Part shown: piece after piece, positions 45,274 through 52,839 of the stretch
Position numbering within the stretch: the first letter of the stretch is position 1
Layout of the letters: each line of letters opens with the position of its first letter
Source of the DNA: Halomonas binhaiensis
GTDB lineage: Bacteria; Pseudomonadota; Gammaproteobacteria; Pseudomonadales; Halomonadaceae
Assembly: GCF_008329985.2 (NCBI RefSeq)
Contig: NZ_CP038437.2
Coordinates: forward strand, 4,774,001 to 4,838,000
Length of the DNA stretch: 64,000 bases
Direction of reading: 5' to 3'
The notes under the pieces: generated by a model
What the model was told of the DNA's origin: nothing
What the model saw: only the letters and a program-made list of their open reading frames with translations
Databases searched by the model: none
Program-made: the position numbers and the translations under genes

Positions 45274-45350
45274 GCGCCCTTAGCTCAGCTGGATAGAGCG
45301 TTGCCCTCCGGAGGCAAAGGTCATAGGTTCGAATCCTATAGGGCGCGCCA
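45274..45350 (+). tRNA. tRNA-Arg (anticodon CCG)
   Basis: 77 nt including the encoded CCA. Acceptor stem GCGCCCT pairs with AGGGCGC, discriminator G. D-arm TTAGCTCAGCTGGATAGAG, anticodon loop CTCCGGA giving CCG, and T-arm with GGTTCGAATCC are all normal. It reads CGG codons. Its last four bases begin the first copy of a 61-bp repeat. Confidence 0.97.
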
Positions 45351-45407
45351 TGAATATCAGTAAAAACGGCCACTTAGCGAATCATCGCGGTGGCCGTTTT
45401 TCGTTTC
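45347..45407. repeat. 61-bp repeat, copy 1 (contains tRNA terminator)
   Basis: Starts with the GCCA end of tRNA-Arg and continues through the terminator to CGTTTC. The copy at 50166-50226 has the same length and matches it at every position except position 11 and the hairpin loop (about positions 26-40). The pair brackets the accessory segment with the PAAR cassette. Confidence 0.85.
45362..45401. terminator. terminator after tRNA-Arg
   Basis: AAAAACGGCCAC and GTGGCCGTTTTT form a 12-bp stem around a 16-base loop, with A and T tracts that make it work in both directions. Confidence 0.9.
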
Positions 45408-45604
45408 GGTATGTCCTAGCTTCCCTGCGAACGCTTGAAGTAGCCAATATACGGTTGTCATCGCCGATTCCTGCCTGAAGCCAGCCTCATAAAAGGAAGA
45501 TTCCTACAGCAATTGTCGTCGCTGCAAACTGCTCCTCTGCTGGTGGCCGTGATACTTCCTTGAGATGTACGCATATTACTGCGCAGACAGCGAGGAAGTT
45601 TTCC

Positions 45605-45871
45605 ATGTTAGAGGTCAATGGCGTTCGAGTGTCCCGGGTGGGCGATGTGGTGGAGTGTGACTGCCCAGGAGGTCCGCATACCCTGGTGACGGGGGACAAG
45701 GATGTATTGATTCATGACCAGCCCATGGCCTTGTTGGGCGACCGGTCATCTTGCGGGGCCACGGTCGAGCAAGGCATGGCGGTATTTCTACATCGCGCCC
45801 TGGACGTGGCCTATGACGGTTGCCGGATGTCGTGCGGTGGCCATGTGCGAATCACGGATGACGAGGCATAG
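45605..45871 (+). CDS. small PAAR-like protein 1
   Basis: 88 residues from the ATG at 45605, with GAGGAAG upstream. The sequence is a single PAAR-like domain with paired Gly-rich strands and Cys/His residues suited to bind zinc (CDCPGGPH, HDQP, SSCG, CRMSCGG). PAAR proteins form the tip of the type VI secretion spike and carry effectors. It is followed three bases later by a second PAAR gene. No VgrG gene is present in the window. Confidence 0.75.
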   Translation: MLEVNGVRVSRVGDVVECDCPGGPHTLVTGDKDVLIHDQPMALLGDRSSCGATVEQGMAVFLHRALDVAYDGCRMSCGGHVRITDDEA

Positions 45872-45874
45872 GCC

Positions 45875-46420
45875 ATGTTTGCACTCTTCGCCCCAGGCTC
45901 AGGCGTCATACGGGTAGGTGACACCACGGAACACGGCGGCGTGGTGATCAGTGGGCAGGATAATTGGGTGTCGCACGGTAAGGCGGTGGCCGTGGTGGGC
46001 GACGTGGTGCAGTGTCCGAAACATGGGGCGCAGCGCATCCTGGAGGGCTTGCCGTCGTGCACCGTCAACGGTAAGGCGGTGGCCTTTCATGGTTGCCTGA
46101 CAACATGCGGGGCGCGGCTCATATCATCAATGAATCAAATACATTGCATCGGGGCCGATGACGATAGTCCGCGCTCCACGCAGATGAGCCAGAACACACC
46201 AACGTACTCACATGCCCCCGTCCCTATGAACCAGGGGTATAACCGACATGTCCAGTTGCTGGATCAAGACGGCAACCCCCTGGCAGGTGTGCTGTACACC
46301 CTTGTTAGCGTCAGCGCAGGCAAACTCCGTGGTGTCACCGATGCTGCTGGACGGTCATCTATCATTGAAGGTGTTCAGGGCGATAGCTTCGACGTCTATG
46401 TGGGCGTGGAGGAGTCCTGA
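45875..46420 (+). CDS. PAAR protein 2 with C-terminal extension
   Basis: 181 residues. The PAAR domain covers about 1-95 (VIRVGDTTEHGGVVISG, GDVVQCPKHGAQRI, CLTTCGARLIS). After a Pro/Ser-rich linker, residues 120-181 (YNRHVQLLDQDGNPLAGVLYTL, GVTDAAGRS) look like a small beta-sandwich of the transthyretin/carboxypeptidase-regulatory kind, often used to dock effectors on the spike. It is followed two bases later by the candidate effector gene. The start ATG is four bases after the first PAAR gene. Confidence 0.8.
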   Translation: MFALFAPGSGVIRVGDTTEHGGVVISGQDNWVSHGKAVAVVGDVVQCPKHGAQRILEGLPSCTVNGKAVAFHGCLTTCGARLISSMNQIHCIGADDDSPRSTQMSQNTPTYSHAPVPMNQGYNRHVQLLDQDGNPLAGVLYTLVSVSAGKLRGVTDAAGRSSIIEGVQGDSFDVYVGVEES

Positions 46421-46421
46421 T

Positions 46422-47225
46422 ATGTCAGTCACTCACCTGACCAGCGTTGTGGAGCGTGCTGTACCACTCACCTCTGCGGAAGACACCGATGGAGCACAAC
46501 TCCGTTTAAAGGTATTTTGGCCGACGACCAATCTCTGGAATGATGCGCATATGGCGGACTACCACAAGGAAGCGTCATCGATTGTGCAGCATTTGATCAG
46601 ACAACAATACTGGAACCAGGAGGGAGCGGTAGATACTCATAGGTTTACCTGCGAAGACTTCGCCATCCGGGTTCTCTGTGAATACGCAAGTTCCAGGGGG
46701 CTGCCGGTAAAACTGTCAACGGGGGTAAGAACCTATCGCAACATGGAAGTCTACTCCCCGGCACAACATGACACGTATGCATCGCATATGTACGGTTTCA
46801 CTGAAATGGTGATGCTGACTTATGGTGCGCCAGATATGCAGAGGCCCCAAAACACTATTTCACTGAGTAGTCCCGTAGAACTTCGCCCGGGTGATATTCT
46901 TGCGCAATCAAAAGATCGGCCCGGAAACCTTGCCCATCATATTCAGCTGGCAACCCGTGTTTCCCCCGAACGCATTGACATTCGCCAAGGCAATACGGGA
47001 GGAGCGTTTTACCGCCCAATCTCGACGATTCGCCGTTGGTTGGGAGAGAACCTCGCCGACCCACAGAACACCGCTTATGCAGGGCTTCCCATTGAGTCAG
47101 GGCAATACGTCCGGGCCGCTAAAGGTTGGGACTACCGAAACCTGACCACCGGCAGTAAGGCTAAAGATTTTCTGCGTATTTTCGAGTTATACCGTTGGAA
47201 TTTCAGGGAGTTCAACCGTCCATGA
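46422..47225 (+). CDS. candidate secreted effector, papain-like (NlpC/P60-type) hydrolase
   Basis: 267 residues from the ATG at 46422 with GGAGG upstream. No exact family recognised. A Cys77 in TCEDFAIRVLCEYA, a GDIL strand near 157-160, His172/His173 in NLAHHIQLAT and a polar residue in DIRQGN give the Cys-His-polar order of papain-like amidases and NlpC/P60 peptidoglycan hydrolases. It directly follows two PAAR genes and precedes small membrane proteins, the layout of a type VI effector with its immunity proteins. Cell-wall hydrolysis is inference. Confidence 0.6.
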   Translation: MSVTHLTSVVERAVPLTSAEDTDGAQLRLKVFWPTTNLWNDAHMADYHKEASSIVQHLIRQQYWNQEGAVDTHRFTCEDFAIRVLCEYASSRGLPVKLSTGVRTYRNMEVYSPAQHDTYASHMYGFTEMVMLTYGAPDMQRPQNTISLSSPVELRPGDILAQSKDRPGNLAHHIQLATRVSPERIDIRQGNTGGAFYRPISTIRRWLGENLADPQNTAYAGLPIESGQYVRAAKGWDYRNLTTGSKAKDFLRIFELYRWNFREFNRP

Positions 47226-47437
47226 TGTCGTATGAGTTCAAAGGCTATTTGGCCGCCCTGGCGGATAGTGACGTATTTGGCACTATTGCAATACTCTGCG
47301 GTGTCATTGCACTGCTGGGGCTAATTCGCCAGGTTCGAGAGGGCCTAACGTATCGTGTGGTGAGCTTTCTGCTGTTGATGTCCATATTTGTGCTGCATGC
47401 CATCGGGAGTTATTACTTGAGTACTAACCCAGCATAG
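47222..47437 (+). CDS. small two-segment membrane protein, candidate immunity protein
   Basis: 71 residues with two hydrophobic helices (VFGTIAILCGVIALLGLI and VVSFLLLMSIFVLHAIGSYYL). No family recognised. Its ATG overlaps the effector stop (ATGA), so it is made together with the effector, as expected for an immunity protein; this role is inferred only from position and topology. Confidence 0.55.
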   Translation: MMSYEFKGYLAALADSDVFGTIAILCGVIALLGLIRQVREGLTYRVVSFLLLMSIFVLHAIGSYYLSTNPA

Positions 47438-47620
47438 GGAGCGGTTGCCTATCTTCACTACCACCTTTCCAGCCGAGCCGGAGTAGTATCAGTTGGCCAC
47501 TGAGGAAGTCATCGACCCACCCCGGGAATTGCGAAGCAGGCGGATGTGTCCAGGAAATATTGGCATGCACTTCGTTGAAAGCATCAGGTCAATAACCGGG
47601 CTTATGAGACCTCCTCTATC

Positions 47621-47956
47621 ATGAAGAAGATAATCATTGCTGCGTTATCGTTAGCCACATTGGCGGTATGGCTGAACGTTGGGTACTACAAGTATTATGG
47701 CGTCCACGATACTGAGACATTTTTCTTTATCAAGAAACACCCGACACTCCAGATAAAATTTATGAACCTTGCTGCGAGTGATCAGGACCCGAGCTCCTTC
47801 TCTTTAATGGATGATGAAGAGAAAGAATGGTTGATGGATTATTGCAAGTATCGGCTGGGAATAATCACCAAAATCGAGTCACAGAGCGATGTAGAAAAGT
47901 GTCTGGACTATCCGCCTCTTGGGCAGGGTGTGCATTTCCCATTGTCACGGGATTGA
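47621..47956 (+). CDS. signal-anchored small protein, paralogue A (candidate immunity protein)
   Basis: 111 residues with an N-terminal signal or anchor (IIIAALSLATLAVWLNVGYY) and a periplasmic domain with two Cys (DYCKY, EKCLD). It shares FFIKK.PT.QIKF, DYCKYRLGIIT and a following E-x-C with the next gene, so the two are tandem paralogues. A periplasmic location would fit immunity against a cell-wall-acting effector. The leader before the ATG (CCTCCTCTATC) resembles that of the paralogue and contains no clear ribosome-binding site. Confidence 0.6.
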   Translation: MKKIIIAALSLATLAVWLNVGYYKYYGVHDTETFFFIKKHPTLQIKFMNLAASDQDPSSFSLMDDEEKEWLMDYCKYRLGIITKIESQSDVEKCLDYPPLGQGVHFPLSRD

Positions 47957-47972
47957 GAGAGCCTCCTGTATC

Positions 47973-48275
47973 ATGAGTCTAAGAAGGAAACTGTTGTGGG
48001 GTGTTGGTCTACCGGTCTTGCTGGTGACATGGTTGTATGGCGGGTATTACGTGAAGTATGACGAGTGGACCAACGATACCGTGTTTTTCATCAAGAAATG
48101 CCCCACGTTTCAAATCAAGTTTCAACAGATTCTGTATGAAAACGAGGACTTGGCCGATATACGGCGAGTGGACGACCGCCGCCGGGCCATCATCATTGAC
48201 TATTGCAAATACCGATTGGGCATTATCACGGACTTAACCACACAGGAAGACTTGGAAAGGTGCCGGGCGCTCTAA
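47973..48275 (+). CDS. signal-anchored small protein, paralogue B (candidate immunity protein)
   Basis: 100 residues from the ATG at 47973. N-terminal anchor (LLWGVGLPVLLVTWLYGGYYV) and a domain sharing FFIKKCPTFQIKF and DYCKYRLGIIT with paralogue A, plus an extra Cys in the first motif. The short leader GCCTCCTGTATCATGAG matches the leader of paralogue A, so the duplication included it. Diverged tandem immunity genes without their own effectors are common in type VI loci. Function inferred only. Confidence 0.6.
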   Translation: MSLRRKLLWGVGLPVLLVTWLYGGYYVKYDEWTNDTVFFIKKCPTFQIKFQQILYENEDLADIRRVDDRRRAIIIDYCKYRLGIITDLTTQEDLERCRAL

Positions 48276-48607
48276 TTTATGCCCTGTTAGCCCTGGCCAG
48301 CCCCGCCTATGCGGAGGTATCCGACAAGGTGCCCGGCTACTTGTCCTTGGTGCTATGGCCGTTGGGCGTGGTCGTGTTGCTGGTCATTGGCAAGGTGACG
48401 GGGTGGCGTGCCCTTAACATCCTGGCGGTGGTGCTGTCGGCCTTTTGGTTGTGGGCATGGTGGGACTTTGTGTGGGTCGACGACATTTACCCGGCCGCTG
48501 TACGGGAGTTGGGAGGCGGATACGCCGTCGCCACTTATGCCCAGCTTGGTGTGTGGGCGTTGTTGCTGGTGGTGAGTCTTTGGCGGTGTGTTAAACGACG
48601 TGGCTAG
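48260..48607 (+). CDS. small membrane protein with signal peptide, function unknown
   Basis: The frame is open from 48203. I prefer the GTG at 48260, which gives a clean signal peptide (ALIYALLALASPAYA) and has AGGAAG about ten bases upstream; it overlaps the end of paralogue B by 16 bases. The 115-residue product then has three hydrophobic helices (LVLWPLGVVVLLVIG, ALNILAVVLSAFWLWAWW, YAQLGVWALLLVVSL). No family recognised. It may be another immunity or accessory protein of the cassette. Confidence 0.5.
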   Translation: MPGALIYALLALASPAYAEVSDKVPGYLSLVLWPLGVVVLLVIGKVTGWRALNILAVVLSAFWLWAWWDFVWVDDIYPAAVRELGGGYAVATYAQLGVWALLLVVSLWRCVKRRG

Positions 48608-48722
48608 ACGTTGGTCAGACCAGCCACAATCAGCCATATGACCCACATCACAGAGGGCATATCCAGAGAAAATGGCATCAGCAACCCTAGGCAGATGCTA
48701 AATCCACCGGCAATAGCGCAGC

Positions 48723-49658
48723 CTACCTCTCAATCAAGTTATGGCGAATCCAGGCGGGGACATCGACCGTTTCGAAACCCTGGTGATGATTGAAAGTCGC
48801 TTCCTTTGGCCACGCGACGCCAACACCTGCTGCGAAGACCGCGCGATACTTGAGCAAGTTATTGTCGGGATCGGCTTTCAGTGCGTCGTTGAGCTGAGGG
48901 ATTGACCACGCTTCACGCTTGAACGTCCGGTCGAGCTGGCGCTCCAGCTCATCCGCCAGCTTGCCGTAGCTGACGGTATCGCCTGCGACAAACACGGTTT
49001 CGTTCTTGAAACGAGGCTCATGAAGCAAAATTGCCGCTGTGAGATGCTCGATATCTTCCGGTGTGGTCACGGTGACCTGATTATCCCAACTGCCTAGTGC
49101 ATGCACTTCGCCTTTCTCGAGATCCACGACGTCGAAGGCCGGTTCGAACAGAAAGCTGGTGAACATGCCCGTTGCAACGATGAGCCATTCGGTGTGGCTT
49201 TGAGCGCGGAGCATATCGCGCACGTCGAGCTGTTCATCGAATACGTCCTGGGCGCTGCCTCGGCCAATCGCGTCGTAGTCGACACCAAACTGCCATGGTA
49301 TATACCTTTTGACGCCGGCTTGAAGCACAGCCGCGGTGATCTTTGTCTGAGTGCCACGGCCAGCCGAGAACCCAATGCAAGAAATGACGGTGTCGTAGGG
49401 AGCGAGCAGGGCCGCAAGCGCGTCCTTTTCGGTGGAGACGATATCGCCTGGAACGACCTCGATGTTTAACGCCCTCAGTTCGTCGATTTCCCGTCTTTTG
49501 ATTGGCTCCGTTGTTTCTATCGTGGATGGTCTCAACAGCACGTGGACTCGCGTAGCGTGATGATCGCGGGCGTGATTGGCCAGATGGCGCAGAACCTCTA
49601 AACCCAACTCTCCTGCGCCCAATACCAGTATGGCGTCCTGCTTGTCGGTGCGATTCAT
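48723..49658 (-). CDS. NmrA-like NAD(P)-binding reductase
   Basis: 311 residues. N-terminal Rossmann motif ILVLGAGELGLEVL, then YIPWQFGVDYDAIGRG, a segment typical of the isoflavone/phenylcoumaran benzylic ether reductase branch of NmrA-like proteins. These are atypical short-chain dehydrogenases acting as reductases or redox sensors. It diverges from an HxlR-type regulator across about 80 bp, a frequent pairing in which the regulator controls the reductase in response to electrophiles or aldehydes. Substrate unknown. Confidence 0.85.
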   Translation of the reverse strand: MNRTDKQDAILVLGAGELGLEVLRHLANHARDHHATRVHVLLRPSTIETTEPIKRREIDELRALNIEVVPGDIVSTEKDALAALLAPYDTVISCIGFSAGRGTQTKITAAVLQAGVKRYIPWQFGVDYDAIGRGSAQDVFDEQLDVRDMLRAQSHTEWLIVATGMFTSFLFEPAFDVVDLEKGEVHALGSWDNQVTVTTPEDIEHLTAAILLHEPRFKNETVFVAGDTVSYGKLADELERQLDRTFKREAWSIPQLNDALKADPDNNLLKYRAVFAAGVGVAWPKEATFNHHQGFETVDVPAWIRHNLIER

Positions 49659-49737
49659 GCTATCTCCAACATTGACTGCCTAGATTGAGGTAGAGGATGT
49701 TTGCACGAAAGAAATCCCCACATAAGTAGGTACACCA

Positions 49738-50172
49738 GTGATACCGCAAGACGAAGACAAACTGCTTTCCCGTGCACGAGCGCTCTGCGATGCGATGGAA
49801 GACGAGGATGACTGGCTGAAAAGAGAGGTGTTGTCTCACGCCGGCAATCGCTGGGCTTTCAGCGTGATATACGCGCTCAAGGAGGGAGGCAAACTCAGGC
49901 ATGCCGAGCTTCGCAGGAAGCTTGATGGGGTCACCCAGCGGATGCTGACGAGGACGCTACGACAGCTTGAGCGAGATGGGTTGATCCTTCGCCTGGATCA
50001 CCAGGAAGTCCCGCCCCGGGTCGAGTATGAGCTAACCTCGTTGGGAGAAGGGTTTCTGTTGCACATCATTCCGATGTGGCTCTGGATCTTTGAGCACGCC
50101 GGAGACTTCCGTACGGCTCGGGAAGCTCACTTGGTTGCTTCTAGTGAGCGGCGAGACGGTTCATTGCCATGA
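49738..50172 (+). CDS. HxlR family transcriptional regulator
   Basis: 144 residues, a single winged HTH of the HxlR type: NRWAFSVIYALKEGG, FAEL-like AELRRKLDGVTQRMLTRTLRQLERDGLI and VEYELTSLGEGF. Starts with GTG at 49738, AAGTAGG upstream; an ATG at 49795 would shorten it but keep the HTH. It most likely regulates the divergent NmrA-like gene. It lies inside the right border of the repeat-bounded segment. Confidence 0.85.
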   Translation: MIPQDEDKLLSRARALCDAMEDEDDWLKREVLSHAGNRWAFSVIYALKEGGKLRHAELRRKLDGVTQRMLTRTLRQLERDGLILRLDHQEVPPRVEYELTSLGEGFLLHIIPMWLWIFEHAGDFRTAREAHLVASSERRDGSLP

Positions 50173-50226
50173 ATACCAGTAAAAACGGCCGTTTGGAGAG
50201 TTTTAGCGGTGGCCGTTTTTCGTTTC
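50166..50226. repeat. 61-bp repeat, copy 2
   Basis: Same length as copy 1 at 45347 and identical outside position 11 and the loop of its hairpin. It starts with GCCATGAATA as the tRNA-end copy does, but there is no tRNA before it. It overlaps the end of the HxlR gene on the left and touches the stop of the response-regulator gene on the right. Confidence 0.85.
50181..50220. terminator. bidirectional terminator between hxlR and response-regulator gene
   Basis: AAAAACGGCC and GGCCGTTTTT form a 10-bp stem around a 20-base loop with A and T tracts on either side. It can end transcription from both convergent genes. Confidence 0.88.
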
Positions 50227-50947
50227 AAACAAGCGCCGTGAGTTCACCTTGGTCCAGGCAGCGGTAGGTGAAGGACGGTCGGCCAACCTGGCCATAATGG
50301 AAGGATTCGCCCAGCACCCCTCTTTCGGTCAGGTATTTCAAATACTTGCGAATCGAGACGCGTGACATGCCTGTTGCTGGTATCAGGCTTTCTGTGGTGA
50401 AGGTGTCTTCCTCCAGCGCCAGAATGGCGCGGGCGATCTGTGCCAGGGATGGGGCCGTGAGCCCCTTGGGCAGGCCATCGCTACCCACCGGCTTGTTGGC
50501 CTTGATGGGCTGGAAGAGGTGGTCAAGGTCGCGTTGGGTGGCGTGTTCGCTGACGTGCTTGAGGGTGTGGCGGGCCTGGCGACAGGCTTCCACGGCAATC
50601 TGGAAGCGTTCGAACTCGAAGGGCTTGACCAGGTAGTCCCGTACACCCAGGCGGCGGGCTGCGCGTACGGTATCCACTTCGTTGGCAGCCGTGATCAGGA
50701 CCACATCCACATCGCGGCCGGTGCGTTGCAGGTGGCGCAGGATATCCAGGCCGCTGCGATTACGCAGATAGACATCGAGGAGGACCACATCCACCTCTTC
50801 GTGCTCCAGTACATCCAGAGCGCTGGGGGCATCACTGCACTGGGCGACCAGGCTGATGTTGTCGAGCCGATTGAGGTATTCGACGTTGAGGCGCATGACC
50901 ATGGGGTCATCCTCGACAATCAACACGCGCAATGGGGCATCAGCCAT
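50225..50947 (-). CDS. CitB/DcuR-type response regulator
   Basis: 240 residues from the ATG at 50947, which has GAGGAG upstream; the longer frame start at 50986 lies inside the kinase gene. Receiver domain with Asp58 in VVLLDVYL and acidic pair EDD at 12-14; C-terminal HTH (FTTESLIPATGMSRVSIRKYLKYLTERGVL) typical of the CitB/DcuR/MalR group. It acts with the adjacent sensor and probably controls the divergent 2-hydroxycarboxylate transporter. The gene begins 11 bases after the kinase stop. Confidence 0.92.
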   Translation of the reverse strand: MADAPLRVLIVEDDPMVMRLNVEYLNRLDNISLVAQCSDAPSALDVLEHEEVDVVLLDVYLRNRSGLDILRHLQRTGRDVDVVLITAANEVDTVRAARRLGVRDYLVKPFEFERFQIAVEACRQARHTLKHVSEHATQRDLDHLFQPIKANKPVGSDGLPKGLTAPSLAQIARAILALEEDTFTTESLIPATGMSRVSIRKYLKYLTERGVLGESFHYGQVGRPSFTYRCLDQGELTALV

Positions 50948-50957
50948 GGGGAACTCC

Positions 50958-52616
50958 TCAATCATCGGCGCCAGAATACGCTTCATACGGCAGAGTGACC
51001 TCTATCAGAGTACCGCGCTGTGGTTCCGAATAAAGGGCCAGGCTACCGGCATGCGCTTCAACCTGTTCGCGCACCATCGCAAGCCCCAGGCCCCGGTGCT
51101 GTCCCTTTGTCGACATGCCATGCTGGAAAACACGCTGCTGAAGGGCATCGGAAATACCGGTCCCGGTGTCTTGAACATGCAGCGATAAAAGGGACTCGTC
51201 GTATCCCAGCGTCAGGGTGACATAGCGCTCATCCTGCTCGCTCACGGCATCGAAGGCATTTTCCAGCAGGTTGCCGAGGATGATGACCAGGGTATGGACC
51301 AGAGCGGGAGCCTCGGGAGCGGGAATCGGTTCTTCCACGTCAATCGAGAAGACGATATCACGCTCGCGCGCCTCGCTTTGCTTGCCCAATAGAAAACCGG
51401 CCAGCACAGGTTCCTCTATGTCCTTGACCAGTGCGGCTCCTGGGGCGATATGGTGATCCGCCAGCTCACGCAGATAACGGTGTAGTGCCGGATATTCCTG
51501 CATTTGCACCAGGCCGAGCATGGCATGCAGTTTATTCTTGAATTCGTGGGTGGCTGCACGCAACGCTTCTGCATAGCGCCGGACGCCGGTCAATTCTTCG
51601 GCCAGCATGTGCACTTCACTGGTATCACGCAAGGTGGCGACCGCGCCGATGATATGCCCCTGATGCTGTATCGGCATGCGGTTGGTGAGAAGCGACAGGC
51701 CGTTGATGAGAGTTTCTTTATCCAGCGATGCTTGGCCACTTTGCAATACTTCCATCAGACCGCTTTGGGGCAGGTAGGTGTCAATCGAAGTGCCGTAGGC
51801 CGGTATCTCCAGCCCCGCACGCTGCAGCAAGCGGTGGGCCGCCGTGTTGATCAACGAAATACGCCCCTGGTTATCGATCGCCAGAATGCCCTCATGCACG
51901 GAGCTGAGAATGGCATGGCGCTCTTCCACCAGGCGTGCAATCTGGTGTGGCTCCAGTCCCATCAGGACACGCTTGAGATAGCGTGCCAGCCAACTGGCCC
52001 CCAATGCACCGAACAGCATGAGCAGTACGACACCGAACAGCACGATCTGGCGGTTCTCCGCCAGTCTGTCGCCCAGGGTGCCCAGTGTCACGCCGACAGC
52101 GACGGCCCCTAGCACCTTTCCTTCACTATCCACGACGGGGGAGAAACCACGGATGCTGGTGCCCAAGGTACCCTTGGCACGCGAGGCGTACGTCTCGCCT
52201 TGCAGGGAAGGCCCTTCATCGCCACCACGGAAATACTGGCCCACCAGGTTAGGATCGGGATGTGTCAGGCGCAGGGAGCGCAGGTTGAAGATGGAAATGA
52301 AATCGATATCCAGGCGTTGGCGCAGCTGGTTGATATCGTGCTCCAACGCGCTGTGCGGGGAGAGAATCGCATCGGGCTGATTGGCTTTCTGCAATGCAAG
52401 CACGACGTCATGTTGTGCCGCCACTGTCTGGGCAATATTGATCACACGTGCAGATTGCGCATCTTCCTGGGCGTCGCGCAGTGTGGCATCGAACAGCCAC
52501 AGGGCAATGGCCAGGGTCACGGCAATGCTGCTGGCGACCAGCAATGAGATCAGCACGTTCAGACGTGGAGAAGGGAGTTTTGGCAATAGTGACACCCTGA
52601 TGTTATCGCAGCCCAT
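50958..52616 (-). CDS. CitA/DcuS-type sensor histidine kinase
   Basis: 552 residues. Membrane helix about 20-42, periplasmic sCache-type sensor domain about 43-188, second helix about 190-212, cytoplasmic PAS domain about 225-335, and the kinase with His357 in ATHEFKNKLHAMLGL, an N box (NLLENAFDAV) and G boxes (DTGTGISD, GLGLAMV). This order is that of sensors for citrate, malate or C4-dicarboxylates. GAGGCGG lies about ten bases before the ATG at 52616. It is upstream of its response regulator and divergent from a 2-hydroxycarboxylate transporter, which suggests the ligand. Confidence 0.93.
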   Translation of the reverse strand: MGCDNIRVSLLPKLPSPRLNVLISLLVASSIAVTLAIALWLFDATLRDAQEDAQSARVINIAQTVAAQHDVVLALQKANQPDAILSPHSALEHDINQLRQRLDIDFISIFNLRSLRLTHPDPNLVGQYFRGGDEGPSLQGETYASRAKGTLGTSIRGFSPVVDSEGKVLGAVAVGVTLGTLGDRLAENRQIVLFGVVLLMLFGALGASWLARYLKRVLMGLEPHQIARLVEERHAILSSVHEGILAIDNQGRISLINTAAHRLLQRAGLEIPAYGTSIDTYLPQSGLMEVLQSGQASLDKETLINGLSLLTNRMPIQHQGHIIGAVATLRDTSEVHMLAEELTGVRRYAEALRAATHEFKNKLHAMLGLVQMQEYPALHRYLRELADHHIAPGAALVKDIEEPVLAGFLLGKQSEARERDIVFSIDVEEPIPAPEAPALVHTLVIILGNLLENAFDAVSEQDERYVTLTLGYDESLLSLHVQDTGTGISDALQQRVFQHGMSTKGQHRGLGLAMVREQVEAHAGSLALYSEPQRGTLIEVTLPYEAYSGADD

Positions 52617-52839
52617 GCGATTGTACCGCCTCAGTAAGCCGAGGTGTGGTGCTGAATTCTACCTTCGTGTAATACCCAATACAGCACAGCTGTGCCGGCT
52701 TACGGCATCCCGTTTTCATTAATTACAAAACGATTTAGAAACTTGGCAAAGCTTGGTCATTGCTGTGTGGGCCTTATTCTCGGCAGCGTCCACTTTCTCC
52801 GCCTCGTCGTGCGGGTCCACAGCATAGGGGAACACGCCA

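Noticed and set aside
46248..46421. N-terminal extension of the candidate effector frame
   Set aside because: It lies inside the PAAR 2 gene in another frame; the ATG at 46422 has GGAGG upstream.
45351..50165. Active integrative element at tRNA-Arg
   Set aside because: No integrase, excisionase or transposase gene, and the repeats share only four bases with the tRNA; kept only as a hypothesis about a past event.
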